A stretch of 64,000 nucleotides of DNA from Nitrosomonas sp. Its GTDB lineage: Bacteria > Pseudomonadota > Gammaproteobacteria > Burkholderiales > Nitrosomonadaceae. The position numbers were made by a program, and so were the translations under genes. The notes under the pieces were generated by a model. The model was not told where the DNA came from. It was given only the letters and a program-made list of their open reading frames with translations, and ran no database searches. This document shows positions 34,198 through 43,725 of the stretch, one piece after another (within the stretch, counting starts at the first letter, position 1; each line of letters begins with the position of its first letter). The stretch lies in the NCBI RefSeq assembly GCF_020852615.1, contig NZ_JADZAJ010000032.1:1-64000 (forward strand). Direction: 5' to 3'.

Positions 34198-34622
34198 TGG
34201 CCTTTGGCGATTCAACCCGTTATCAAAGCAAGACTGCCATGTCTGAAATCAATGTTGTGCCACTGGTAGACGTGATGCTGGTGCTGCTGATTATCTTCAT
34301 GATCACCGCACCGCTGCTGACACATTCAGTCAAAGTCGATTTGCCAAAAGCATCAAGCTCGCCCAATTTGACCCAGCCGGAACACATCGAATTCGCTATT
34401 CGTGCAGATGGCAGCTTCTATTGGGGGGGGGAGCCCGTGACACTGGATCAGTTACCTGAACGCTTTGCCAGGGCAGTTGAACAATCCGATAAAACTGAGC
34501 TGCATATTCGTGCTGATCGCGATACACATTATGAACTCGTGGCCAAAGTTATGAGCATAGCGGCTTCATCCGGACTGGCACGCATTGGTTTCGTGACAGA
34601 TCCAACAGGCGAAAACCCCTGA
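34197..34622 (+). CDS. exbD: ExbD-type biopolymer transport protein
   Basis: 141 residues: cytoplasmic N-terminus (MSEINVVPLVDVMLVLLIIF) with the essential membrane Asp at about 25, one membrane helix, and a periplasmic domain ending AASSGLARIGFVTDP. With ExbB and TonB it completes the energising complex. A convergent terminator-like inverted repeat follows. Confidence 0.94.
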   Translation: MAFGDSTRYQSKTAMSEINVVPLVDVMLVLLIIFMITAPLLTHSVKVDLPKASSSPNLTQPEHIEFAIRADGSFYWGGEPVTLDQLPERFARAVEQSDKTELHIRADRDTHYELVAKVMSIAASSGLARIGFVTDPTGENP

Positions 34623-34661
34623 CACCCGACAACTGGCAGGTTCAATTCCTTTTCACACTCA

Positions 34662-34702
34662 CTCATACCCGATTCATATTCCACAGCCGGATCGGGTATG
34701 AG
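34662..34702. terminator. 12-bp inverted repeat between convergent exbD and rlmB
   Basis: CTCATACCCGAT (34662-34673) and ATCGGGTATGAG (34691-34702) are perfectly complementary with a 17-nt loop. There is no T tract on either strand. Its position between convergent genes suggests a bidirectional transcription-end structure, but it may be another palindromic element. Confidence 0.45.
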
Positions 34703-34735
34703 GCTGATTCTGACCGGTTCTGGCAACCTTAAAGT

Positions 34736-35518
34736 TCAACCGGCTCCTTTTGAAACTGCGGCACTCAACCCTGTTTCCACCCGCCGCGCATGCTGGCGGA
34801 ATGTTTCAAACAGACAAATCCCGGCACTGACTGACACATTCAGGCTTTCAATACTGCCACTCATGGGAATGCTGACGAGCTGATCGCACGCCTCCCGGGT
34901 CAGGCGGCGCATGCCTTCACCTTCAGCACCCAGTACCCAGGCAACGGGCCTCGTCAACGTGACTGAATCCAGCGTATCAGGCGCATCGGCATCCGATCCG
35001 ATGATCCAGATACCTGCTTCTTTAAGCTCTCTCAACGTTCTGGCCAGATTAGTCACGGCAAAAAAAGGAACAGTATCTGCTGCGCCGCTGGCGACTTTAT
35101 GTACTGTCGCCGACAAACCAACTGCCCGATCTTTGGGAACGATCACGGCATGTACACCAAATGCATCAGCAACACGCAAACACGCTCCCAGGTTATGTGG
35201 ATCCTTAACGCCATCCAGCACCAGTAACAACGCCGGCTCGGCAAGTTCATCCAGCAAATCTTCCAGCACGGCATACTGGTGCAGCTTTGTGACGTGGGCT
35301 GCCACTCCCTGGTGACGAGTTGTGCCTGTCATCCTGCCAATTCTGTCCTGCTCACAGAGAATCAGGCGCGTGGAAGATGTCTCAGCCAGATTTATCAGAT
35401 CACGTGCCCGCCGATCCTGCCGGTTCGCATCCAGATAAATTTCCCTGATGCTGTCCGGATGCTGGCGCAACCGGCTGATAATGGCATGAAAACCAAAAAT
35501 GTACTGAGAGTGACTCAT
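34736..35518 (-). CDS. rlmB: 23S rRNA (guanosine2251-2'-O)-methyltransferase RlmB
   Basis: 260 residues. The N-terminal L30e-like substrate-binding domain (FGFHAIISRLRQHPDSIREIY) is followed by the SPOUT domain: LLVLDGVKDPHNLGACLRVADAFG, WVLGAEGEGMRRLTREACD and IPMSGSIESLNVSVSAGICLFE. It methylates G2251 in the peptidyl-transferase P loop. It lies 26 bp downstream of rnr, the usual rnr-rlmB pair. Confidence 0.96.
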   Translation of the reverse strand: MSHSQYIFGFHAIISRLRQHPDSIREIYLDANRQDRRARDLINLAETSSTRLILCEQDRIGRMTGTTRHQGVAAHVTKLHQYAVLEDLLDELAEPALLLVLDGVKDPHNLGACLRVADAFGVHAVIVPKDRAVGLSATVHKVASGAADTVPFFAVTNLARTLRELKEAGIWIIGSDADAPDTLDSVTLTRPVAWVLGAEGEGMRRLTREACDQLVSIPMSGSIESLNVSVSAGICLFETFRQHARRVETGLSAAVSKGAG

Positions 35519-35544
35519 GGTAATTTTAAGGAATGAAAAAAATG

Positions 35545-37752
35545 TTATTTGCCTGATTTCTTGCCCATACCATTATCTGCAAGTATGAAATCAATCTTGC
35601 GGGTAGCCAGATCGACCCGAACAAGCTTCACACGCAGCTTGTCACCCAGCCGGAAACTGATCCCGCTCCGCTCGCCACGTAATATGTGCTTGACTGCGTC
35701 ATGCTGGAAGTAATCGCTGGGCAGCTCTGAAATATAAACCAGACCCTCAACATAAATTTCATTCAGCGTAACAAACAGGCCGAAAGCCGTAACCCCTGTG
35801 ACCACACCATCAAAACAGTCACCAATTTTATCCTGCATATAAAAACACTTAAGCCAGGATTGCACTTCGCGCGTAGCCTCATCGGCACGCCGTTCTGTTT
35901 GTGAACAATGTTTACCAATTTCATGCCAATCACCGGGGGCATACTGTTTACCTGCAAGTACCGCCTTGATGGCACGATGCACCAGCAAATCCGGGTAACG
36001 GCGAATGGGTGACGTAAAATGTGTATACATCTCATAGGCCAGGCCGAAATGCCCGATATTATCCGGGCTGTACATTGCCTGGCTGAGTGATCTCAGCATG
36101 ACCGTTTGCAATAATTGCGCATCCGCCCGCTCTTTGATGTGATCCAGTGTCCGGGCATAATCTTTTGCCTGAGGTTTGTCACCACCACGCAGCTGCAAAC
36201 CAAATTCTTTCAGAAAATCACGCAGTGCCAGAAGTTTTTCATCAGTTGGCCCTTCATGAATCCGGTATAAAACAGGCTGCTCGTGCTTTTGTAAAAAATC
36301 AGCTGCGCAAACATTGGCCGCCAGCATACATTCTTCAATCAGACGGTGCGCATCATTGCGCTTGACCGGGTAAATCTGTTCAATTTTGCCCTGGTCATTG
36401 AAAACCATTTCTGTTTCAACCGTTTCAAAATCAATCGCTCCCCGTTTTATCCGGGATTTATTCAGTACCTTGAACAGCTTGTACAACAGCCGGATATGCG
36501 GCAGCAGTGGCGCATGTTCTCTGGCAGCGGACTCCTTTGGCTGATCCAGCATCCCGGCGACAATGTTATACGTCAGGCGAGCGTGGGAAAGCATGACTGC
36601 CGGATAAAAACGATATTCAACCAGCTCCCCCCTGGCCGACCAAAGCATTTCACATACCATGCACAGACGATCCACCTGCGGATTGAGTGAACACAACCCA
36701 TTGGAGAGCACTTCCGGCAGCATCGGGATTACTCGTCTTGGAAAATAAACCGAGTTGCCCCGATTAAAAGCTTCCCTGTCCAGCGCATCCTGATCACGCA
36801 CATAATGACTGACATCAGCAATGGCAACAAACAGCCTGTAATCCTTTCCTTCCTGCTGGCAATAAACCGCATCATCAAAATCCCGTGCAGTCTCACTGTC
36901 AATCGTCACCAGCGGCAGGTGACGAATATCCTCGCGTTTGGCAAGGTCTTTCTTCAATACTTTTTTGGGAAATCTGACAGAATTCTGTTCAACCTCGGGT
37001 GGAAATTCATGCGGCAAATCAAATTTGCGTAACGCGATTTCGATTTCCATGCCGGGTGCCGCGTAATCTCCCAGAATCTCGATAATATGGCCGATAGGCT
37101 GAGCATGCTCTCTTGGCTGCTGAATAATGCGCACCATGACCACCTGCCCCGCATGCGCACCCATGATATTTTCCTTGGGGATGAGAATATCCTGATTGAC
37201 CCGCTTGTCCTCAGCCACGACAAAGAAAATACCATGCTCCTCAAATAATCTTCCGACCAGTTGTGTATTGACGCTCTCTAAAACCCGGATAATCCTGCAT
37301 TCCTGCCGCCCGCGCCGATCCACAATATTGGTAACCCTGGCGATCACCCGGTCACCATGCAACACCTTATGCATTTCTCTGGGGCTCAGGAACAGATCAG
37401 CGCCACCCTCATCCGGCGCCAGAAAACCAAAGCCATCGCTATGTCCCAGAACCGTACCTTTTACGAGCTCCAGTTTATCTGTTACACAAATATCTCCCTT
37501 ACGATTACAGATAATCTGCCCTTCCCGGATCATCGCAGACAGCCTGCGATGGAAAAACTCAGATTCCTCGGGTGTTATGCCCAGCAGCTTAACTAATTTG
37601 GGTTCACTGATCGGTACCCCCTGTTTCTCCAGCACTTCCAGGATAAACTCACGGCTGGGTAATGCCTGCCCGTAACGTGCCTGCTCGCGTTCAAGGAACG
37701 GATCGAGCTCACGCAGCTGGTTTTTCTTGTTTCTTTTTCTCTTGATTGACAA
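35545..37752 (-). CDS. rnr: Ribonuclease R (3'-5' exoribonuclease)
   Basis: 735 residues. N-terminal winged-helix region (about 25-90), two cold-shock domains, the RNB catalytic domain with TIDSETARDFDDAVY (metal-binding aspartates) and a C-terminal S1 domain (about 640-715). The lysine tail is short compared with the 813-residue E. coli enzyme. It degrades structured RNA. The start appears to be TTG at 37752 (MSIKRKRNKKNQ), with AGGA about 10 nt upstream and no ATG nearby. It is divergent from tRNA-Leu(CAG). Confidence 0.95.
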   Translation of the reverse strand: MSIKRKRNKKNQLRELDPFLEREQARYGQALPSREFILEVLEKQGVPISEPKLVKLLGITPEESEFFHRRLSAMIREGQIICNRKGDICVTDKLELVKGTVLGHSDGFGFLAPDEGGADLFLSPREMHKVLHGDRVIARVTNIVDRRGRQECRIIRVLESVNTQLVGRLFEEHGIFFVVAEDKRVNQDILIPKENIMGAHAGQVVMVRIIQQPREHAQPIGHIIEILGDYAAPGMEIEIALRKFDLPHEFPPEVEQNSVRFPKKVLKKDLAKREDIRHLPLVTIDSETARDFDDAVYCQQEGKDYRLFVAIADVSHYVRDQDALDREAFNRGNSVYFPRRVIPMLPEVLSNGLCSLNPQVDRLCMVCEMLWSARGELVEYRFYPAVMLSHARLTYNIVAGMLDQPKESAAREHAPLLPHIRLLYKLFKVLNKSRIKRGAIDFETVETEMVFNDQGKIEQIYPVKRNDAHRLIEECMLAANVCAADFLQKHEQPVLYRIHEGPTDEKLLALRDFLKEFGLQLRGGDKPQAKDYARTLDHIKERADAQLLQTVMLRSLSQAMYSPDNIGHFGLAYEMYTHFTSPIRRYPDLLVHRAIKAVLAGKQYAPGDWHEIGKHCSQTERRADEATREVQSWLKCFYMQDKIGDCFDGVVTGVTAFGLFVTLNEIYVEGLVYISELPSDYFQHDAVKHILRGERSGISFRLGDKLRVKLVRVDLATRKIDFILADNGMGKKSGK

Positions 37753-37858
37753 ATCGAAGGTTTCCTATAGAATTTACAACCTTTCTGCGAGCCTTATTTA
37801 ATATAGCTCTGCAGAATCTGCTGCTGATAGAATCAATACAGCAGCAAACAAAAGTAAG

Positions 37859-37945
37859 GCCCAGATGGCGGAATTGGTAGACGCGCTAGGTTCAGGTCCT
37901 AGTGGTGGCAACACTGTGGAGGTTCGAGTCCTCTTCTGGGCACCA
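37859..37945 (+). tRNA. tRNA-Leu, anticodon CAG
   Basis: An 87-nt type II tRNA with acceptor GCCCAGA/TCTGGGC and an encoded CCA. The anticodon arm CTAGG-TTCAGGT-CCTAG gives CAG, decoding CUG. The variable arm and GGTTCGAGTCC T-arm are standard. A TAGAAT 25 nt upstream may be its -10 box, but I see no matching -35. The following 240 bp up to 38184 contain nothing I recognise. Confidence 0.97.
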
Positions 37946-38184
37946 AAAATGGTCATAAACGACCTGAATGTCTTCCTGACACCCCCTGCAGCTCCCCTTT
38001 CAGATAACTTATACCAAAATCCGGTTCACACGATTCTACTGTGGATCCGCCTGGTGTAAGCATGATTATTTCCGGACACCCGGTCAGACTGTTTACCGGT
38101 ACGGCAAGGTTCGGTTCCAGCGTCCAGACTGCGCAGCTCCTCGTACTGAACAGATGGAACAAGTTGTCGGATATTTGCGGTTCT

Positions 38185-39195
38185 TTATTTACCACTCAGC
38201 CGCTTGCCGAATGAAATCCCGTAGACAGGCGAGCGGAAAAGCAGGATAGGGTCCTTCGTCGGCTCAATGCCATCAGCCATCACGAGGGGATTGAAATTGA
38301 TCCACTTGCATTCTGCGCCTTCTTGCGACATTGCAGACACGATCATTAATGTGCCCATTTTTATCTCCTTGCGGTTGGAAGGCCATAACCGTGTGGGATT
38401 GTCCTCAGGATCACCAGGATTACCTATCGTTACGATCATGTCCCAGCGAACAGGGCCACGCTCAGTTCTTTCAATCAGCCTGTCCTCGAGGAAACTGGGA
38501 GATGCGGATCTGAGCTCATCGTCGGACAGCTGTTTCTCTCCATCCCGGGGAACAAAGCGCCAGCGGATCAGCGTGGTTTTATTATCCTGACTCACAAATT
38601 TGAATGTATGAACCCCAAAGTAGCTGCTGTTGGCCCAGCTAACCGGAGGATTGTTTTCAGCCAGAAATTCTGCCTGCGGCAAGCTATCCGGGTGACTTGC
38701 TCTGAATGCTTTGATCCTTTCCGGATCAGGTTTGCCGGTTGCAGGATCGGGCTTCCTGGCAACAATATCGTCGAAAAAGGTCTGTGGCGTTGCCGCACCA
38801 AAAACTGGCGTATTCAGCATGGTCATGTGCTGCAGGCTGCCATCCGGTAATCTGAACTCCAGGGCCATACCGCGCGGAATTTTTGCAGTATCCGGGACGC
38901 CGGGATTGCCACCAGCCAGCGAGAAACGCGCAACCACCGGCACGGATCTGCCTGAAAACAGCGCTGAGCGTGTATAGGCACGCGCCGCCTCCGGCAGTCC
39001 GATAAACTCGCCGGCTGCGCACGTCCCTTTAATGTGGTTACGACGTTCTCCCGGATGTATTCCAAAAGTACCCTCCAGGGTGGATACCACCTGATCCGGC
39101 GTCGCCTCCTGTTCCGCTGCCATGCCAGGAGGTGCAGCCAGCCAGAGCGTTCCGCCCAGCAGCCCTATCAGGAAACTGTTTCTCTCAATGGACAT
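38185..39195 (-). CDS. Periplasmic catalase-related peroxidase (SrpA-like)
   Basis: 336 residues from ATG 39195 (GAAGG 8 nt upstream). A signal peptide (MSIERNSFLIGLLGGTLWLA...GMA) exports it. The catalase core is minimal: distal His in RRNHIKGTCAAGEF (about 50), VVARFSLAGGNP, the asparagine-containing PPVSWANSSYFGVHTFKF, and the proximal RSPVYGISFGKRL near the C-terminus, whose Tyr is the likely haem ligand. At this length it belongs to the small catalase-like peroxidases, which use organic peroxides more than dismuting hydrogen peroxide (family knowledge). Oxidative stress defence is likely. Confidence 0.9.
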   Translation of the reverse strand: MSIERNSFLIGLLGGTLWLAAPPGMAAEQEATPDQVVSTLEGTFGIHPGERRNHIKGTCAAGEFIGLPEAARAYTRSALFSGRSVPVVARFSLAGGNPGVPDTAKIPRGMALEFRLPDGSLQHMTMLNTPVFGAATPQTFFDDIVARKPDPATGKPDPERIKAFRASHPDSLPQAEFLAENNPPVSWANSSYFGVHTFKFVSQDNKTTLIRWRFVPRDGEKQLSDDELRSASPSFLEDRLIERTERGPVRWDMIVTIGNPGDPEDNPTRLWPSNRKEIKMGTLMIVSAMSQEGAECKWINFNPLVMADGIEPTKDPILLFRSPVYGISFGKRLSGK

Positions 39196-39285
39196 GTATG
39201 CGCCTTCCAGTTTGTCAGACAAGAACCCGACACCCGAAGTCAGTGGCCGTACCGCATCCGCTGCATCGGCCGGGCAGACCCAGCA

Positions 39286-40095
39286 TTAGACACGACAGCG
39301 TATTTCGCCATGAACGATAGACATCCAGCCATCTTTAGCTGAAGCCCAGGCTCGCCATGCCTTCGACACCCGTTCCAGATCATTCTGTGATGCTATTCCC
39401 TGGTCGCGCAGCTGATCTGCAATTTTTGATTCTAAAATGCGATCTGCCCACATACCGCCCCACCAGTTTCGTGCTTCGGGTGTAGATAAGCACCACGTGC
39501 CGGATGTTGCGATTACATCAGTGAATCCGGCTTTGTGTGCCCAGGACAATAAATAACGCCCGGCATTTGGCTCTCCCCTGTTTGTGCGGGCGGCCTTCTG
39601 GTACCAGTCCATCCACTCATCCAGCTCCGGCAGTTCCGGGAACCAGATGAACCCCGCATAGTCGGCGTCACGTGCAGCAACAATGCCCCCCGGTTTACAC
39701 ACACGTTTCATCTCTCGCAGCGCCTGTACCGGGTCATGCAGGTGTTGCAACACCTGATGGGCGTGTACGATGTCGAAACTGTCATCCGGGAAGTCCAATG
39801 CGTGAACATCACCGACAGCAAATTTCACATTATCCAGATCATGGCGTTTTATTTCGCTTCGTGTCAGATCAAGTGACAGCCCGGTGACCTCTAAAGCCGT
39901 AACGCAACCGGGCGCGATCCGTTCTGCAAAATCAGCTGTAATCGTCCCGGCTCCTGAGCCCACATCAAGCAGGCTCATACCTGGGACCAGCTCCTCTAAC
40001 AGGTATTGAGCAGAATTTTCCACCGTACGATTATTATGTGAACGCAACACGGAGCTGTGATAGCCATGCGTGTAAGTCGAGTTGCTATTGGGCAT
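39286..40095 (-). CDS. Class I SAM-dependent methyltransferase (UbiE/Methyltransf_11 type)
   Basis: 269 residues from ATG 40095, preceded by GGGGGA. Motif I is LLDVGSGAGTITADFAERI, the acidic SAM-ribose contact follows in VTALEVTGLS, and motif II/post-I appears in FAVGDVHALDFPDDSFDIVHAHQVLQHL. The start MPNSNSTYTHGYHSSVLRSH is typical of small-molecule methyltransferases. Substrate unknown. It is followed by the catalase-like gene 90 bp downstream on the same strand; the 172-bp gap to the TPR gene upstream shows nothing definite. Confidence 0.88.
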   Translation of the reverse strand: MPNSNSTYTHGYHSSVLRSHNNRTVENSAQYLLEELVPGMSLLDVGSGAGTITADFAERIAPGCVTALEVTGLSLDLTRSEIKRHDLDNVKFAVGDVHALDFPDDSFDIVHAHQVLQHLHDPVQALREMKRVCKPGGIVAARDADYAGFIWFPELPELDEWMDWYQKAARTNRGEPNAGRYLLSWAHKAGFTDVIATSGTWCLSTPEARNWWGGMWADRILESKIADQLRDQGIASQNDLERVSKAWRAWASAKDGWMSIVHGEIRCRV

Positions 40096-40267
40096 ACTTT
40101 CCCCCTGTTCGGCAATACGGTAAGCGGGCAGCAAATTGTGCACCACTCCGGCACAACCAGGCTACGCACAACGCATCCCGAACTGTTGAGCAGGTACAGA
40201 TGCGAAGCAGTGTTCATTTGAACGGGGAGACAGGTGTACAGTGCGGCGCGTTATGCTAATCCGATTT

Positions 40268-41968
40268 TCAGCGATTCATCAGCCGTTTGACGGTATCCAG
40301 CAGCAATTCATTTTCAGGGTGCGCTTCCAGTGCTGACTGCCAGATTTTCTCAGCATCCTGTTTTGCGCCATTTACCCAGAGCAGTTCTCCGTAATGGGCT
40401 GCAATTTCAGGATCGGAGCGGGCATCAAAGGCAAGCTTCAGGTAATTGATCCCTTTTTTCAAATCGCCCATACGGTAATAAACCCACCCCAGACTATCTA
40501 AAATATAGGGATCGTCAGGAGATAATTCAATGGCCTTCTGGACCAGCTCCAGCGCCTCCGGCAGTTGCAGGCCACGCTCGGCCAGGCTGTAGCCCAATGC
40601 GTTATAGGCATGAGCATTATCCGGTCTCAGCCGGATCAGTCTGCGCAAATCCCGCTCCAGCACATCCAGCTTGCCGATCTTGTCTGCCATCAATGCCCGG
40701 TCATACAGCAGATCGATCTGATCCGGGTGCTTTCGCAGATAGGCATCGAGTAAATCATAGGCGCCACGGAAATCACCACTGTCCCGCAACAGCTGTGATT
40801 CGGCGATCAGCAACTGTGCACGCTGCTGTTCATTTTCAACCGGGGTCGTTTTCAGATATTTTCTGGCCGGGGCCATACCCTCCCGCTTTGCCAGCAGAAA
40901 CGCATAGCGTACCCGGGAAAAAATATAGCGCTCCCCTCCCGTCACCCGGCGGTAAGCATCCATTGCCTCGGTATCGTGCCGGGCGAGTTCATGGACACGC
41001 CCCAGATTGAAATAGATTGTGTTGGTATCTTCAAACCCAAGCCTGATTGCCTGCTTGAAATATTTTTCTGCACTTGTCAGATCATTCAGCTCGGCAGACA
41101 AAAGGCCAATCGCCAGCGCAATATCAGGATTGGAGGGGTTCGCCTGTTCCAGTTTCTGGAACTGTTCACGCCCGCGATCAAATTCCTTCTCTTCCATGAG
41201 CATACGGATGTAGGCAATCCGCATATCGTTGGCACCGGGAAAACGGCTGAGATATTGATCATAAAAAGACAAAGCTTCATCTTTATCAATTTTCTGCAGA
41301 ATCTGCCCCCGGTGTACCGCGGCCATTTCCCATTCCGGCCGTAATCTGAGCGCCTGCTTCATGGCTTTTGCTGCCGTTTTGAATTCATCGGCTGCCCAGG
41401 CTGCCTGTGATACAGCAAAATGTGCTTCCGGCAAATCAGGATAGCCTGCCGCAAGTTGCTGCACCAGTTTCAGCACGGCCTCCTTATCCGGATGGTGCGA
41501 CAGGAGTTTGTTGATCTGCATGAATGCTTTATCAACCGTATCCGGCTCCAGTTTCAGTAACTGTTCAACGTGAGGACGTACGTTATGGAGCTCGCCATTC
41601 GCCACAAACAGCGCCACAGCGGCCTGGCGCGCCTGCATGGAATCCGGCTCCAGCATTACCCATAAATCAATGGCTTCACGCGCTTCTCCAAAGCGGCGTG
41701 CACGCAATGCAATATCAGTCGCATGTTCGGCGATCCTCGGATTGCGCGTTTCTTTTGCCAGCCGGATAAAACTTTCTGCTGCAACATCCGGCTGATCACG
41801 CTGCAAAGCAGTTTCACCCAGCAGGAAATCAAACAGAGAATCGGCGGTCAGTTCTGTCGCAGGCGCAGTATTACCGGAACCCTGCGTAACATCTCCTGTT
41901 TTGGGTAGCTGGGTACAGCCTGCCACACCCAGCAACAATGCTAACTGTATCGTCAAAATAACTTTCAT
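40268..41968 (-). CDS. TPR-repeat outer-membrane lipoprotein
   Basis: 566 residues. Lipoprotein signal MKVILTIQLALLLGVAGC, with lipobox Cys at about 18. About ten tetratricopeptide units follow, for example AESFIRLAKETRNPRIAEHA, LRLIRLRPDNAHAYNALGYS and AIELSPDDPYILDSLGWVYY. TPR lipoproteins of this kind resemble PilF/PilW secretin pilotins but are much longer. It lies 160 bp after the pseudopilin genes on the same strand and may serve the secretion cluster; that link is positional only. Confidence 0.88.
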   Translation of the reverse strand: MKVILTIQLALLLGVAGCTQLPKTGDVTQGSGNTAPATELTADSLFDFLLGETALQRDQPDVAAESFIRLAKETRNPRIAEHATDIALRARRFGEAREAIDLWVMLEPDSMQARQAAVALFVANGELHNVRPHVEQLLKLEPDTVDKAFMQINKLLSHHPDKEAVLKLVQQLAAGYPDLPEAHFAVSQAAWAADEFKTAAKAMKQALRLRPEWEMAAVHRGQILQKIDKDEALSFYDQYLSRFPGANDMRIAYIRMLMEEKEFDRGREQFQKLEQANPSNPDIALAIGLLSAELNDLTSAEKYFKQAIRLGFEDTNTIYFNLGRVHELARHDTEAMDAYRRVTGGERYIFSRVRYAFLLAKREGMAPARKYLKTTPVENEQQRAQLLIAESQLLRDSGDFRGAYDLLDAYLRKHPDQIDLLYDRALMADKIGKLDVLERDLRRLIRLRPDNAHAYNALGYSLAERGLQLPEALELVQKAIELSPDDPYILDSLGWVYYRMGDLKKGINYLKLAFDARSDPEIAAHYGELLWVNGAKQDAEKIWQSALEAHPENELLLDTVKRLMNR

Positions 41969-42128
41969 TTCGTATCGGCCTTCGGCAACCCTTTATCTAT
42001 ATAGTTTGAGATTTCAAAATAACAAATCCGGATTTGTGCTGATTACAGTCGTTTTTCTGACCCCGGGATTTCTCGCTTAAGGAAATCTGAGAAATTACCT
42101 GCCTGTTTGCACGCTTTCCAAAACTTCC

Positions 42129-42797
42129 CTAAAACGCATTATTATCAGATGGCGGCTGACTTGCAGGAGCAGCTGGAGAAGCATTTACACCCGGGGCAGA
42201 CGGGTTCTGCTGCAATGAATTCAATCCGGCACCCGGCACCCCCCGCATCATGCTGCCATCCGGCAGACCTTCTCCATTACCGGGTGGCCGCTGTCCTCCC
42301 TGCCCTCCCGCAGTATTACTGGCGGTATGGATAAATTTCCAGTCCTGGTAGCTTTCAGCTTTATCAAAAACCGCATAATCAGCCGGAAAATTGGCCCGTC
42401 TGGCGGGGGCCTCCTTCGACAGACTGTAAACGCCGGTAATTCCGCCATCCTGCTGCCTGATCAGCCCCCAGTCACGGCTGTTTGTCATCGGATCGATATA
42501 GATTCGTCTGAGGTGTCGTTTCACAACCAGTGAACGCTCATCCTTGAGCAGCTGTTCCAGAGAAACCGGGTAGCGACTGACATTCACTCCCCCCTCTGTT
42601 TTGGAATCGTTGTAGTAAGACTCAATCGCCCGCCGGAACTGATCCCCTGTAAACAGCAGTTCCAGCTCTTTTTCCCGTTTCATTTCCGTGCGCCAGATCA
42701 CCCCGGCAGCAGCCAGCATAATGCCTGCAAGCATAACAGCAAACAACATCCAGATATAAATATATCCCTGTTCTTTCCGGCATGACATCGTCACCAT
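42129..42797 (-). CDS. Type II secretion-like minor pseudopilin lacking Glu5
   Basis: 222 residues. After KEQG the hydrophobic segment YIYIWMLFAVMLAGIMLAAA starts like a prepilin, but the fifth residue is Trp, not the conserved Glu. Among T2SS pseudopilins, loss of Glu5 marks the tip subunit GspK, so it may be the tip of this pseudopilus. The periplasmic part contains YPVSLEQLLKDER and RIYIDPMTNSRDWGLI, as in related pseudopilins, and the C-terminus is low-complexity Gly/Pro/Asn/Ala/Gln. It overlaps the preceding pseudopilin gene by 7 nt. Confidence 0.82.
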   Translation of the reverse strand: MVTMSCRKEQGYIYIWMLFAVMLAGIMLAAAGVIWRTEMKREKELELLFTGDQFRRAIESYYNDSKTEGGVNVSRYPVSLEQLLKDERSLVVKRHLRRIYIDPMTNSRDWGLIRQQDGGITGVYSLSKEAPARRANFPADYAVFDKAESYQDWKFIHTASNTAGGQGGQRPPGNGEGLPDGSMMRGVPGAGLNSLQQNPSAPGVNASPAAPASQPPSDNNAF

Positions 42798-43207
42798 TTT
42801 TCGTAAAATGTCCCATCCAGAGCCTGCCGGTCGGAAGTGGTATGGATATCAAACACACCCTCCATTTCCGGGTCCGGCGGCGGAATTTCCACCCAGCTGT
42901 TTTCCCCGGTAACCGGATCAACCGGTATCGCACGAATATAGCGATTTTCAACCAGTTGCTGCAGATCAGCCGGATATTTGCCGGTATCGGAAAAATACTT
43001 GTCGATCGCATCACGCAAGATGCTCAGGTTCTGCTTGAGCACCGTCTCCTTCGCCCGATCAACCGAATTGAAATAGCGCGGCGATACAATAGTAAGCAGG
43101 ATGGCGATGATGACCATCACCACCAGCAGCTCAATCAGCGTAAAACCCTGTATACGCTGACCGCTCCCGAGCTGCTTTAACCGGTTAGAGAATGATCTGG
43201 TCAACAC
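42791..43207 (-). CDS. GspG-like pseudopilin
   Basis: 138 residues with a GTG start 3 nt after the preceding stop. Prepilin-peptidase site QG/FTLIELLVVMVIIAILLTIV with Glu5 intact, then the pilin helix and a short domain: DTGKYPADLQQLVENRYIRA and PVDPVTGENSWVEI. It ends GTFYEKW, like its neighbour's NGIPYNQW. It is probably a structural or minor subunit of the pseudopilus. Confidence 0.9.
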   Translation of the reverse strand: MLTRSFSNRLKQLGSGQRIQGFTLIELLVVMVIIAILLTIVSPRYFNSVDRAKETVLKQNLSILRDAIDKYFSDTGKYPADLQQLVENRYIRAIPVDPVTGENSWVEIPPPDPEMEGVFDIHTTSDRQALDGTFYEKW

Positions 43208-43210
43208 GCT

Positions 43211-43696
43211 TTACCATTGGTTATAGGGAATTCCGTTCAACCCTGTTTTTTCTGAAAGGGAATAAACATCGTAAACATCCTCTCCCTCTTCCGGGTTATC
43301 AGGCGGACTGGCATAACTGCGCCTGCCCCAGGTTTCAGCAGCTGGCACTTCAGGATCCGGAAACATCGGGTCACGCGGCACCCGGCGCAGGAAAAAAATT
43401 TTCTTCTTGCTATCCGGATCTTTTCTGTCTCCTATGCCGGAATCCAGTTCTTCCAGCTTGTGAGGGTACCCGGTTTCATCTGCCTTTTTTTCTACCCGGC
43501 CTTCATCCGCTGCCAGTTTATAGGCATCAATCGCTGCACGGATCTGATGCAGCGCCGTACGCAATTCCCGCTCCTTTTCACGTTTGGCAACCATTTCACC
43601 CAATGGCATTGCAGCAGATGCCAAAATCCCCATGATTGCCACCACGACCATCAGTTCGATCAGGGTAAAACCCCGGCAAGAAATTATTTGCAACAT
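43211..43696 (-). CDS. GspG-like pseudopilin
   Basis: 161 residues from ATG 43696 (a TTG two codons earlier is possible). Cleavage site RG/FTLIELMVVVAIMGILASAA with Glu5, a charged helix (KREKERELRTALHQIRAAID) and a C-terminal domain with YPHKLEELDSG, RRVPRDPMFPDPE and YDVYSLSEKTGLNGIPYNQW. It lies between the secretin gene and the second pseudopilin gene. Its C-terminus is related to that of the neighbour, suggesting duplication. Confidence 0.9.
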   Translation of the reverse strand: MLQIISCRGFTLIELMVVVAIMGILASAAMPLGEMVAKREKERELRTALHQIRAAIDAYKLAADEGRVEKKADETGYPHKLEELDSGIGDRKDPDSKKKIFFLRRVPRDPMFPDPEVPAAETWGRRSYASPPDNPEEGEDVYDVYSLSEKTGLNGIPYNQW

Positions 43697-43725
43697 ATGC
43701 AACCCGCAAAACTAAAGCGGTTTTA

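Noticed and set aside
37865-38059. 64-codon frame starting inside tRNA-Leu(CAG)
   Set aside because: The start is translated tRNA sequence (MAELVDALGSGPSGG), a common artefact.
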